A DNA stretch of 64,000 nucleotides from Datnioides undecimradiatus (Eukaryota; Chordata; Actinopteri; Lobotiformes; Datnioididae), in NCBI GenBank assembly GCA_008933995.1, contig WARS01000025.1, forward strand, positions 3,145,477 to 3,209,476, in the 5' to 3' direction. The notes beneath the pieces were generated by a model, which had not been told where the DNA came from, made no database searches, and saw nothing but the letters and a program-made list of their open reading frames with translations. Below, piece after piece: positions 27,305 to 41,900 of this stretch (positions are counted from its first letter, which is position 1; every line of letters starts with the position of its first letter). The position numbers were made by a program, and so were the translations under genes.

Positions 27305-30300
27305 CAAATGCCCTCCTGTAGTTTAGAAAATGCCATATCTAATGCAAGAGATATGTGATGATGGGGTGTTCGTGTTGCCATGGTGAATAAAAAAAAAAGT
27401 CTTAGCTACAAACGACTGGTGAGAATTTATTCAAAAGCTGATGCCAGCAAAACAAGACAGGGGAAAATTATTTTGTGACTTTACTTTATGTCCACTTATA
27501 TTCTGTAATTCATTCATGCTTTGTATTTGTGTTCAGAGCTATTAGATAAAGCTATTGTTTAAAATGAAATGAATAAAAAAACAAAAGCATATGTAAGGAT
27601 ACAGGGACAATCTCTCAATATACAATTTAATAGTGTAAACAGTCTGGCGATGTGCATCATAATACAGGACATTTATTTCACAATACTGCAATTAATTGGG
27701 TAACAGTGAAAACTGGCAGTCTTTCATTTAATGCCATCAAAACAGTGGGATCAATATTTGTATATTTCACAGTAACATTTGTTGCTGTTGCACTGAAGTG
27801 TAAGAGTCAGATGTCTGAAGATAGATTAAAACTCTACGAGCCAGCAGCCAGGGGTTTAAACACAACAAAACACACCACAGCCACTAATCTGTGCATGTAA
27901 ACTATTAATTAGAAATGGATTTGTTTTTGAGAATCAATACCGTATCAAAAAAACATAATATCACACTAGTGCATCGATATTTTCTTACACCCCTACAACG
28001 AAAGAAAGAAATGTAAAAGAAAATAATGCCAGTCTTCCACAGAATAGGTCTGATTTTAGCAGTGGAGTGTCTCTGTTGCTCTCGAGAATGCCTTGGCTTA
28101 TCTTTCCAAACAAATATTTAATAACACAAAGGTCAAGGAGGAGCCCTGTCTGTCTGGCAGAAGCCTCTGCCCTGCAATCCGTTGGATGGGAGATGTGTGG
28201 CATAGCCTTTGGGTAAAGCCTGCTCGCTGGGAAAAGGTTAAACACTCTGAAGGCTCGCTCACCCGCCCTCACACACACACACACACACCATGAATATCAT
28301 TAGAGTGATGCAGAGGTGTAGCTCAGAAAATCAACACCTCTCTTCTGACCCTCAGAGCAAACACGAATGGGAAAATAGTCATTCAGGCTTGACCTTAGAA
28401 AATCATATTGGATATTTATGCACTTGGTCTCCGAGATTCAAAGTCATTTCCAAACCACCATTAAATAGGAAATGGGAATTGAAATGTGACATCACTTAAG
28501 GTGGTTAAGGGTAACCTTTGAGATAGGCTATCTTTCAGCACACTGAGTTTTGACAAAGAAAAGCAGTAAGCCTTGCAAGATATTCAACAACATAATGTGT
28601 TCAGCTAAAGCCAGTCTTCTCCTGTTTATGTGTATCAGCATCCGTGACGACACACATTTAGACACACACATACACATCCACTCAGAAACATAAGAAGCCA
28701 CTTGTTCCTGTCCCAGTTAGAAATAATTGTCAAATTATAATGGGGTCTATAATGGGGTGGAGGTGAAATCTGGAGCGGTGTAAGGGGGTAAAGTCAGGAA
28801 ATTTGATTAATTTCATCTAAATGCAACACAAGCTTAATCAGTCTGTATATAGCAATGTGCCATATAAACACAGTGTCATGGAACAAATGATATAGCACTT
28901 GCATTATATTACCTACTCTCCTAAAAATATTAGTGGAAAAACACAACTTACTGCTGGAAGGTGGAGAAATCTATGGGAAAACAACTACCTAACAAGTGTT
29001 TCTGCAGTGTGTTTTTCCAATTTCTGCAGAGACATATTTCTGCGCGGCTCCTTGCGCACTAATCAATACACTTAAACAATCAAAAAGCATTCAGACCCTT
29101 TAAATCTGGCAGCTGTTTTAGAATGAAACGTCCAGGGGAAAAAGTGCTGCATTTAGTTGCCAACAATCACAACAAACACAGCTGAGCTAAACTGTGTGCC
29201 GTTAATGATTGTTGACATTTGCCGGGAGAGTATTTCACTGGACGGCACTGTAAGTTGTGGGGTCAGGATTTGAAGGATGCATGTTGGCAGGCGGTAAAAT
29301 GATGTAAAGCAGGATTATAGAGTTAACGCTGGCTACTAATCAGTATCTAGAACATAATTACATCGCATTACAAATTATGCTTGAGTGCGTGATATTGTCA
29401 ATCTGCCAGAGAAGATTTCCTCACTGGAAACGGATTCAGCTAGCCTCACTGTTTACAGGAATATGGCTCCACCAAAACAAATGCTTGCTAAAGTGATTAT
29501 TGCTAATTGAATTAAAAATATATTGAATTACTTTTCACTTAAATAGATGAAGATATAAAGAAAAGAATAACAGAATAATAATAATATGAATTTGTATGAC
29601 AGGAAATTTAAGATATGGCAAACACTGTGTACAACTTATGGAAAACAATTAATTGTCTCTTTTTTAAAATGCAGACGAGAAGTGTGTTTCCACTCACCGT
29701 GACACTGAACTGGGACACTGAGATGTTGTTTGGGTGGACACTGAGACGCACACACTGCTTGATGTCTGAGGCAAAGCGGCGGGGCTCTGATGAGCGCTCG
29801 CATTTCTCTTTTCTGGTACACCTGGAAAAAAAAGAAAAAAAGAAAGGGGGTGTTATTCCCGGATGACAAATGCAGACGCGCACACACACACAAACACACA
29901 AAAATCTCGTAACCTGACCGGGGCTTACCCCTTCCCACCTGTTGGCACCTGGGAAAAAGAGAATGTCCCGCCACTCACTGACAGGCGAAGTCAGACACAT
30001 TTATCATATTTCCTCTCAAGCAGTGCACTAGCTACAGTGGCAAGTGAATGGAAACCTGGTCTCCAGGGGGTGGGAGCAGTGGCATTTAAAACAATGGTTG
30101 CTCTATGTGTGGAAGTGGAGCCGGTCCGTTGGGAAAGAGGTAGACCTCGTCTTTGTAATGCTGTCTTAATGACTGGCATTCATGGGCAGTGCCAAGTGCA
30201 GGTGGAGATGTGGAGGTTGGCGGGGGGCAGGGATGGATTCCTCGGCTTAATACCACACCAGGTGGTCTAATCCAGTCTACTGGAGTGGTTTGGGGAGTTT

Positions 30301-33300
30301 GAGAACTGGGCCCTTTGTGTTATAAGAGGAATTTACTGGCTCCTGTTCCAAATACTATCCAATGATATACTGCAGGGTACGTCCCCATAGTTTGAAAAAC
30401 TAAATGGGTGTTAAAGTGAACTGAAATTCATTCCCAGTGTGTGCTCGCAGCAGAAAGTTAATTTTTACAGTAGAAGTATCTGACAAAACACTTATGAAGC
30501 TTGAAGTTGTAGATAAATTAATGTTTGGTGAGAAGTCCGTCAGCCTGAATTGCAATATAACCTCAACCTTCTACTCTTCTCCAAACACACACCCACATGC
30601 TCTTGTTTTCATCTAATCCCTACATAAACTTATGCAAGTCCCCTATTGATTTAGACAAAAACTTGCTGTGCAATTAACAACCTGGCAAATCCACACAGTG
30701 CCCTAAAACTCCTTTAAAGAAAGAAAAGGATGAAAAGAAAGGAAGAGGTAGTAATGAACGGATGGAAGAAAGACTTTCGAGGTGGTTGACGCCTGAGATA
30801 CAGTAATACCTTATGCAGCAAGAAGCTTTTTATCCTGAACTGGGGAGACTGAGAGAGGGTGGGTTTTGACCTGACATGAGTATTGTAAAGTTAAGCGGCC
30901 TAACGTGCTGCATAGAAGACAGACATAAAGAAAAAGAAAAGAAATAATCTGTTTGAGAGAGGGAGAGAAATGGAGGAGGGGTAAGTAGTGCAGGAGATGG
31001 GGGGGGGGGGAGGAAAAGAGAAGGAAGATTTAAAAGGAAGGCAACCATTGTTGGCTTTCTGTGAAGCTTTCACTGCTAAGCCGGTTTGAGTAGGGGTTTA
31101 ATCGCTTCGAGTTCCTTTGTGCTTCTCTATCACTCCTGTCTGTTCCTCCTTTTCTCACACTGATTTAATAAGACCACATCATATAAGTACCCCGAGGCAC
31201 ACAGCTCACACAGAAACCCACAAATGCACACTTTCACCCAACATATAAACATAAACACTCAGTTAGCTTCCATCCATACCCACAGGTCTGTTGTTACACA
31301 CATGGTAGAATAGCATCTTAAAAGGTGCTCAGCAGGACATTTTGTGTACGCGCCTGCCTTGCATGTGTGTTTTTGTGTGTGTGTATGCATATGTGTGAGT
31401 TTTTGTGTAATGATGTTTCTCCTTGTGCGTGCGCCTTGACAGTATCACTGTTTTGGTACAATAGCCTCAAATTTCATGCCAAAAAGACAAGCAGTAATGC
31501 TTTATTAGCATTTACTGGCACAATCTCTCAGAGTGAATCACCACTATGAGCGACTGAATCATTACAATTGAATAATAAATGGATCAACAGAGGTTTATGC
31601 CATTCGATTTCTCTACTCGCTCTATATCACAGAGATACACACAGTAAATATGCATCTATGCCCTGTTTTTCTCAATCATGATAAACAGCTGCATTTTATT
31701 GATTGCTGAGGGATGCTCAGGTGTTGAGAGCAATAAAATAAGACACTTAATAGACGCTGATAACTATGAATCTTAAGCATCTAATAAAAGAATAAGGCAC
31801 CCAGTTGCCCTCAGATTAGCTTCAGTCAGATACAGTCATACAAGACCAATAATTTGTGCAAGGATATTCAAGAAAAGCTTAACTCCTCAGTCATGAACCA
31901 GCATTTCTAACCTTACAGTCTTGATGACAGTAGAAATGAGATGCTATTAATTCAAATTTGCTGGTTATTTTCCAGCTTCTAATTTTATGTTGTTTATTAT
32001 TCTGTCAAGAGTCTTTGCCAATGGAGTTTGGCCATGTTCTGGCACAGGATGACGTGCACCAGCCCACCTACAAGTCAAACACAAATCACTTTGAATATTT
32101 TTAACAGCTATAACACTTGTTGCCTCCGAATTTGAATTCAGGGTATGTGATATGTTACAGCTGGCACATACCCGACCATGAACTAACTGACTTACAAATG
32201 TCTGGTTAACATTATAAACGTGTCTCAGTTAAATGAAAATCAAATATCAGTGATGATGAAAAAACAACCATATGTCTCTGAAATCTCAATTTATTGCCCA
32301 CTGTTGAGTGACAATTATGTAGGGAGTAAAGAAAGAGTCAAAAGGGGAGTGGGTTTTGTACACAGCCCTAGTTTCACTATCCACATGGCCCGGGCTTATG
32401 ACATCATCTCTGTGAGAGATCACAGACATAAACATGTAAAGGAGTGAGGAACAGAAGAATGATAATTCGGAGAAACAGAGCAACTGAAAGAATTTAGTGT
32501 AAATAAGACATTAAGCAAAGGTTCGCTAATTTTGTTCTCAAGTGAAATTACATTTTTAGTGAAGGTTTGTCATGTGTGCAAGTCACAAGGAACAATGTTT
32601 GTGAGAATTTATCAGTTTTTGAATAATTGCAGCTGCAAAAGTTTGTAGCCCACAACCTTTATCAGACATAATGAGGCACTGTGACGTAATGAGCGCCACA
32701 GCTCCACCTGACATAACTGGACTGGAGGTCCATTAATACATTATCAGTACAGACGGTATATCGCTTGCTTTAAGAAAGTGGACAGGGGCCAATTTGTTTT
32801 GCTTGTTATGCAAATTCCTGCTCTCCTTCTGAAATATTCCCCGTGTAGCGTGAAGCCAGAACGTAGCACAGATGTTTCCAGTAGATTAACCAGGTGATGC
32901 AATACATTATAATGCATAGACAAACTGATGGAAACAAGGCTAATTACTAGGTGCCAGGATTTTCTTCATATAGACCTAGACTGAGCTTTCTCGTCTGACA
33001 TGATGTTTGCAGTACCAGCTTTTACTTTAGACAGTTCTTTGCAGACTTCCTTTATGTCACATTAGTTATAAATGGAGGTGGTAGTGCAAGTCAGTGAATT
33101 GTATTGCGGGCACCTGAATGGCCTCTGTTTATCTCTGGAGATGTCATATAGCCCTGCAGGGACTGTAAGTTTCATCTCTTTCTCAGAGTCAGAAGGTCAC
33201 AGACTTGCTGTGCAGGAAGAAACAGCCAACAGGTCGAATTATTAGCTTTGACATCCCAGACACGGGCCATGCGGGGACTGTGACTCAGCAGAAGAGGGAG

Positions 33301-35949
33301 GCTTTTTCTTCTCTCTGACTTTCTTTACCTTCCAAAGGGTCGGACAATGCCACTGCTACAAGAAAAAACAAAAAAAACAGGGTTTTCTCATTCAATTCAA
33401 TGAAACCCATGAAATGACGCAGTGCCTTCAAAAAGGGCTGCAACAAAACACAGGGGTAAAATTAACTTTATCTTCTGCAAACAGCAATGTCATCCACCAA
33501 CACATTGTTAACCTCCCAAACATTGAGAGGAGGAGAAAATCTCTCTCACTTTGTCAGTCACACACTTTTGCTCAAAGGAGATTCAACTACTGGTGTGGTG
33601 TAATGGCATTTGAAAAGCCCTCAAACTGGACTTTCTGGTTTGGATCTCATCTTCAAAATATACTTGGATGCAATGTACAATTACCTCCATTGTCTCCATA
33701 GTCTCTTTGCATGGTTTCATTCCTTCAATACCTGACGCTTCTTTTATGTAATTTCTTCCATGACAGTCGCTCTGCTGTATATTCCAACAGAAAGCTCTAC
33801 CAAGATGCTACTGCGTGACACGAGCTAGCATATATGGGTTTTTCTTTAAGAAGTGGTCTTACACACTGAATGAATTTCTCACCACCGTGTAATACATGTG
33901 CACATATTGATTTGGATTAACCTAAATGTCCACAGCACAGAGAGGGGGAATTTATGTAGCTGCTCTGGCTGATTTGGGGCTGCAGTGAATGGATGTTGAA
34001 GATAATGCAGTACACGGTTTAGCTGATGTAAGAGGTTGGTATTATCAGAGCAAAGCAGTGGATAATTGTTTTCAATTACTCTCCAGACAGACCTTGAAAG
34101 AAAAAAAAAGAGATTGCATCGTTTGTGACAATATGAAACAATCCCACCCTTTGTAAACATCAAAGAATAGACATTTAGAGAACCACAGAAATCAAAGCGA
34201 TTTAGATTTCAAATAACAGTCATAAAAAGCCTGACTGGGGCTATCTTTTTTGTGGGGAATTAGATGTCCAACATCTATTCATTTGCTTAGTAAACACTGC
34301 TGTTGTACAAAGCTGTTTGACTGACTGGCAATGACAAATTATGAGAGAGCGAGCTGAAAGGATTAGATTGGCCCTGAATGGAAACTAATCTGCACTCTTG
34401 TTTCTCCCAGCCTTTGATAAGGTGACACAATTAGAAGGAGACTGAGAAGAGGGCAGAGAAGGATTTTTAGCCTCTGCAGTTGTTGCTGATGAGGCTGTCA
34501 TGGCCATTCAGACCTAGATGGTCTTGTGGATAATGTATTTCATTGTGCAATATTCGTCATCATTTAGCCCTTTTGATGACTTAATTGACTACACTGTTTC
34601 GAATACAAGATGATCTTATTATTATGCACAGTATGTGCACACAGACCAAAAAATACCCATCAATCAACCTTAAGTGAGGAATTCAAATAGGTCTAATTCA
34701 CCCCCAACCCTGTCACATGAATCAGTATCTACAGTATCTTCACAAAGTAACTTACAAATATTAACATTACTGACTATTGTTTGTTGGTTGATTCATAATC
34801 AGGATTTGAAATGTGCACCAATATACTGAGACATGTTCTGAAAATGGGTTAAAAACAAAGAAGAAGGAGAACAAAGAGGACAAGGACTCACAGGTGATCA
34901 TTTTGTTTGGGTAACAACTATAAGCAGCAACATTACAGAGGTTAAACTTTGGAAAGTTATTCAGTCCAGCACGCAATGCAACATGATGTCATGGCAACAA
35001 ATACGAATAAAATAGCCTGAATCAGGAAAAAAAAAAGAAAAAAAAAAAATCAGGAATCTTTGGTATTTTGAAGACATGGGGACAAAGTATAATTCCAGGG
35101 TTGATCCCATGTGGCTGAAACTAGTGGGGTATCAGTAGGGAGCAGGTTTCAGGGCTCAGGGGAGCGAAGAGAGAGAATATACTAAAGAGAGGGTTCAGAT
35201 GTATCTGGCCAAGTGAGACTTCAGGTGTAATGCATATCTAATGTGAGGCATGGAGAAGGTCAAGCAGTCTGGGAAATGAAAGCTATTAAATTCTCACAAA
35301 GCCGAGGTCCAGCCATCCTCAGCTCTATCAACTGCTCATGTCACTGGAGGAAACAAACACATGAACATTCAGTACACACACGCACATACACGAGCAAGCA
35401 TTGGACAAATGAATGGGTCAAAAAATATAGTACAATTATACATGTATATATATATATGCACACTGAAGATACAACATCTTCTACACACGTGTACGCAATA
35501 TTTCACTTTTTTTCAGTATTTGTTTACAACACAACTGGATTTTTGCCGTTTCACCACAATTTGTGGCAAATCAATGCACAACAAATAGGCGTTCTGTGGT
35601 CCAAGTGAAACCCAATTATCACCATACTACCCATGCATCATCAGACACTATATGGAATCCTATACATACTAACAGTCTGAGGCTGTATATGGTGTAGAAC
35701 AGGAGCTGTGTCATAGAGATTCAGTCAAATCACACATCTACATTCAGCCTGGCTACATCCTCACATGTGACCATAGGCACACATAAATACACACACATGC
35801 ACACAAAGACACACCCACACAACAGTCAGTGTGCTTCCTTGTGCTATCATTAAGAGTGGTGGTCCACAGAGCAGAAATCCGCATGGAGGGGCCGGTGGGA
35901 GAGTCATTACCTGGCCCACTGGCCATGACCCTGTTACTACCGTTTGTGG

Positions 35950-35984
<35 letters not shown>

Positions 35985-38900
35985 CAATCTGTGTCCCTCA
36001 TATAAGCCCATACCCAAAGACATAGAAATTGCAGAGTGGTTGCCCCCGGGTCTAGAAATCTCCGAGCCGTCTCCTTTACGTACGACCAACGCAAGAACAC
36101 CGGCTGAGCGGAAAATTACACAGTAACACGGCTGCTGAGAGTTTGCACAGGTAGATCTATGAGATAAAACCATCTCTTAAAAATATATAGATGAAAAACA
36201 GAGTAAGGCTGGGAGAGAGACTGATTTTTCTTCAAGAAATGTTCCATAGACATTTGAATAAAATAAGGGCTATTAGCATTTATTATTTCCAACCTCCATA
36301 AATCCTTCATTTCTCTCTTATGCACACAAACACATGAGAATAGAGGGTGATCAGCGGCATCAATCTGGCCCTGCGGGCAAACAAGTAGCAGCTGTTTCTC
36401 TGTGCTGTGACTTTTGGCGTTTCACACACACCAGCACGCAATTTAAGCAGCTGTCAAAAGCCTTGCCACCAACTTCCTTCATCTCTCTTTCTCTCTCACG
36501 TGCACATACAACAAACAAGCAAACATTCCCCTGAGAGCTATCTATTGGTTTGGATGGTGTGGCAAGCTTATTAGACTGTTTATCTAGCATATGTGATGCC
36601 AGCGCTGCCCCTGAAGATGACATTAGGCCAGGTTCTCTATATTAAACGGCTTTATCTGTCTGGCTCAGGGGTATGCCAATGTGTGTTTCCTCTGAAAACA
36701 ATTTTTTCTGACAACAAATTAGACAATTAAGAGGAATTTGACTCACACAAAAGAGGACTGAAGGGACACCGACATTACAAAGATAATACTTTATCAGTTA
36801 ACTATACTACTATTGGTTATTGTTACATCCTAAATACATATACACTTTTAAATGTTCAAGTGAGTTCTGGGATTTCTCGTTCTATGTATTCAAAGAAGAA
36901 AAAAGTGAACCAACATGCTCGCTTAGATGGGATAAGACAGACAAAGAATGTAAAAGCTAATACTGGAATGTTTCCAAGCAGCTCATATATCACTGTCCCA
37001 TTTATTACTACATCACAACACAATCTGACCTCACATTCATAAAATCAAAGCCTAGACACCGACTAGGGAATACAATGGTGTATCGTTGCAGTGCATCTAC
37101 AGTACTGCACAGTTTTATCCCAAGGTATTTGTGATTTCAAGTGTCTCGTTTGATGATGTTTTCATAACTGCCCCTCGGGGTGATAGTGCAAGGCACTGGA
37201 GAGCAGCTTTTCAATGGGGTCTCAATGGTGCACTTGGCTTTTATCTTCCATATATTGTGTTACAATCCTGCATGTGTGCAGCTGTACACAACATCGTATG
37301 ATGCTATTGATTCAAGCAGTCAATATCTAGCGCTTGGAGTTTGGGTGTCTTTATTCAAAGCCACAAGACAGTTTGTAACTTTGAATGAGAAGACACACTG
37401 AAATTATACTTTACTATGGAAGAGAATGTGTGTATACACTATATAAAGCCTACAGAGCCAGCTTTTTTGTTTACATTAGCGCAAGATGGGGCTTACCCTG
37501 AGGCAACACTTAACAATGATTTATGTATTATAAAATCGACATGTCACACAGGCTGCCTTTGAAAAGTTTTTTGCAAAACACATATTCACTAACACTATGT
37601 TTACCTTAGCAAAATACTTTGTGAAAGTTTATCATGCAAATGTGCACAACTTCTTTGTAAGGTATTCTGATATTAAAAATATGCTCAATGTAAACAAAAA
37701 ATCCCTGTTGGTCACATCAAACCTTCCAAAGATTTTCCTTTTTCAAAGTGTCCACCTTGTCAGTGAATCTTTAGATACACAGATATGATGTATAGTACAT
37801 TATGACATCATACAACATCTGCTAGCATGAGTGATCTCATTGACGATGTTATAACCTATTAATACCGAACAATCAGTGAGGATTACCGTAGTATTATATA
37901 ACATTGTTATTCTATTATTGCTATGCTGCTGTTACCATAGCACCAGCTATGTGATGGGACATATGAGGTGACCTGTGTAAGTACCCTCTCCCGGAGCTGC
38001 TCTCCATCATAGTCAAGATGAACCGTGTGTGTGTGTGTGTTTACCCCCATATCCTCAACTAGAGTGCCTGCTCCTAGAGTTAAATTTATGCTCTTCGCTG
38101 AAAGATTCCTCATCCCCACTCTGTCTTCTTGTGAATTTATATAACCCGCCTCCATTCCCAGTCACCTCTCTCATCCTGTCGAATACATCACCATATACCT
38201 TCACTTCCTTTGACTGTCAGCACATCTCTCATTCATCCTCTGTGTCTTATGTCAGTCCCCGTGTCTACTTCATGCTCTGCCAGACAAAAGCAAGACACTT
38301 TACCCATCCTGGGTGTGTGTGCATGTCCATTTTCCAGTGTCTGTGTTTCCCTGTGTGGTAGGGTGACAGTGGGTGACAGTGAGCAATGGTCCTGACTTAA
38401 AAGTGGCCATGCAGCTGTTGTGTATGTGTACCAGTCTGGTAGACTGGTTTGTGTGTGTGTGTGTGTGTGCGTGTGCGTGTTTTTATACTATGATGGTGAC
38501 AGTTGAGTGTGAACTGGGAGGTGCAGCGCTCCGTTCCGTCCTGATGCCCCTGTCACTTCATGGCCTTGTTCCCTTCCCTCAACTTCCCTTAGCATCCAGT
38601 CAGAGTTGGAGGGTGGGAGTAAGGAGTGGGGGTTGGGGGTGGGGGGGTGTGAAACCAGTCACCCATACTCAGGGGATGGCCATCCTCCCCTGGGCACAGA
38701 CATCAGAGCAAGTGCCATGGATGCAAAGATCTCAAGATCAAAGAAACAACTTTGAATAAATTAAATTCTGAGAGTTGACCAAGTCATTTTTAGTGCTGTT
38801 TCAGGCCAAATCCACTTACTCTACTTGGGGATATGAGCTTGAGGAGTGCATCGTCATCGTTGCATCGAATTTTAAGTCTTTGAAGTTATTCAGTTAATTG

Positions 38901-41900
38901 TGTTGAAAGGGTTTTTAAAACTTAATAGCTTAATAGTTATTTAGTAGGCCAGCACTTTTGCGCAGCAGAGTGGCTGGATGAGCTTATTTTAACCGCAGTG
39001 TGTCAGGATACTGGCATCTGTCTTTTTGTGTTAACTCTTTGTTAGGTCATGAATAATAACACTGTGAAAATATTTTATTCGTCTTCCAACATTTCGTCAT
39101 TTTTATTATCTCCTGTTAATCTTTTCTTTAATAAGACTTGCTCACTGGTCCACTTATTAAATTATTTTTTCTACAAGGCAACTTTGTCTTTTATCATAGA
39201 TTTGTCTGTTTCTTTCTAATTGCTGGTTCTCTCAGCAATAAACTAGTTTCAGTTGCATGCAGATAACATTTCCATAAAGTTAGTCCATGACCGCAGCAGT
39301 AGATGAAACATGATAGGAGCTGACAAGTTTAAATGTAGACTGCATTACAACACTAGTGAAAATTTCAACCTTGACCTATGATGCAAGTCCAGAGCTAATG
39401 TTTTTACTTAAAACTTTGTTTTGGTTTAAACAATTCCCTTTTCTGACAATATGTTTCAAAGCACTCACATCTATCTCCAGGGTGAGGCCAGTGATCGCCA
39501 CAACCCAAAACAAGTCCTTGGTAGCATAATAATTGTGGCACTGCAATTTAATTAGCATTAGTGTGGCATACCGCAGTAATGAGCACACTGAGGTAACAGA
39601 TGACTGTGACACAGCGACAGGTTGTGGCGGTGCAGAATTAATATGAGAGAGAAGGGGGAGACAAAGAAAGAAAAAAAACATCCAATGCATCTGCCAATTA
39701 GCTTTTCCCTCTGAAAAGGTTATTCATTTGACAGCACCAATGTCTTGGGAAAACAAAGGATTTAGAAGACAAGAGGCTTTGCAGCATGACTTGCAAGTTT
39801 TATTAGCCATTTTGGGTGTTTACTTCTGACTTTTTGAACTTTTTTATGTCATCATTATAAGCCTGTACATGTGTTGACAACTGTTTATCATGGTTGCACG
39901 ACTCCAGAATACAACTTCAAAAAAAGATCTAGATTTATCGTACTGGTTCATTTTGGGTGCAACTACAAAGGTAAATGTACAAAGCAGTCATGTAAAATGT
40001 GGACAGGCTTTCATCAACATTCAAACTCATACCACTTTTCAGTTCACAGTGGTTGTCTGCGTCCACTGATTCATGAGGATTCTCTTGTGTATTACAATTT
40101 AGCACCAGAAGTTTACTATTGATTGTATAGACAGACACTTTTCTAATGAACTAGGGGGAGGCATTTGCCTGTAGCCTGTGGCACAGATGACTTTACTGTC
40201 CCTGTTCCACTTCAGGAAGGATGGATCAATGTTTATGAGTGTTTGGAGGAAGAGAGGAAAGAAGAGCTAGAAGGACTAGGGGAGCTCTGCTATTTATGGG
40301 AAGACAGACTTCCGAACACACATCCCAACAAACCAAGACATAGGGATTAAATGTGTGCACCTGTATGCATATAAAACATACAAATACATATAAAGCATAT
40401 GATAAGGAGATGGTGTGTGATTAGAATGATAGGGAAGAATGAAAGATGGTTAGAGGAAAAGAAAATCCAAAAGTGAGAAAAAGTGAGAAAGAGAAAATTA
40501 TTTCAGCGCTCTGGGAATATTACTCCTATCGCAGCCAAAAGCGGAGATTGAGATATGTCAAACCAATTATTAATGTGAAGATATTGCAACATTAGCACCA
40601 CTTGCTCCAAATTGACACCGATATCACAGAGTAATGTGAGATATTCTCAACATCCATGCCAAATATGATGACATTCATTTTGACAATGCTACTTCTCCAA
40701 ATATGGTTTCCAATCTGTCTGGCTGTCACGCATGACAGGCACGTTGACAGCCTAGTTAACCACTTAGAAAACTGACAGCTGACAGACCGGCATTAGGGGA
40801 GGTAACGTATCCAAAATGTAGCTGTAACATTTCTGGCATATTGGTGTGTTGCAGAAGTGCCTCTGCCTTAGTGGATGGAAACCACAGAGCAAAAAGGAAG
40901 CCGTCACGTCAAACTAAACACTAAGACACAAACCTGAGAGTGGAACAAATCTTAGGAAATTAGTCAGGTTTTGTCAATCATTGAAAACTGAATTTCACAT
41001 AATGTTCTAAGACTGAGCTACAAAACTCTTTATTAGGTCTAGTCATAATTCAACTAGGATGCTACAATGGATTATGCTAAACACCAAAGAAGTCAGCTGC
41101 TTTTATGCATGAATTCTGTTTAAATTCTGAAGCATAGAATACAGAAATACATATGCTTATGAACTTATATATTTATGTTTGCTACTGTACATAGGCCTGC
41201 ACGATGTTTCTTCCCTTAAAGGTAATCGTCTCTATGAGACTCTCCTCTGATTGACAGTGTGACATCCAATGTCAGTGGTAAAAGACTGGAAAGAAGGGGA
41301 ATGATGAAATGGGGCAGTGATATGAGTGAAGACTCTCCTTTCACCTGCCAAGCTAGACAGGCATTAGCATAAGTCGTGCATCTCAGCAGAGGAGAGCATG
41401 AGTGTGATAGGCGGAGACAGTTTGGTTGACAGGTGAGGCTTCAGGTTTACTCGAATAGTGGCAGAGCTGACTGCAGGGGAGGGATCTGACACTAAGTTTT
41501 TTCATGGGCTTGAAATATATATGGGGGGGCATATAGGATAAACAGCCGATTGGATAAATAAGAGTGTATGTCTATAGGTGAGGACATTTACCTTTCTAAA
41601 TGAATGGTCAGTGTTTATCAAGGACAATGACTAAGATCAAACACACACACACAGAGAAATACACACAGGTGCACTATCCACTCCTGTTGATTTCCTCCCC
41701 TGTACTATTGATTGCCTTTCTCCTCTTCCCCTGGTGTTCTCTCTAACAGCTCCTCTCACCGATCTATAAAGTAAATAAAGGCAATGCTGATAGAGAGAGA
41801 GAGAGAGCGAGCTTGCATTCTGTTTGCTCTCAGACCAGTGAGGTGATTTCAAGGTTGATTGGGAACAACAAACTATCTGGAGGAACACTTTGAAGATGAA

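Larger units (their letters stand above)
25744..29697 (-). other. plxna2 intron, 3954 bp
   Basis: Holds a long CA repeat (27241-27303), a likely DNA-transposon remnant (27926-27996), a short CA repeat (28270-28288), and a chance open frame on the minus strand at 26322-27146. The rest looks unique. Confidence 0.8.

Noticed and set aside
35753-36100. Val/Cys-rich open frames around 35750-36100
   Set aside because: Translations of the CA repeat at 35949-35986; repeat-derived peptide runs only.
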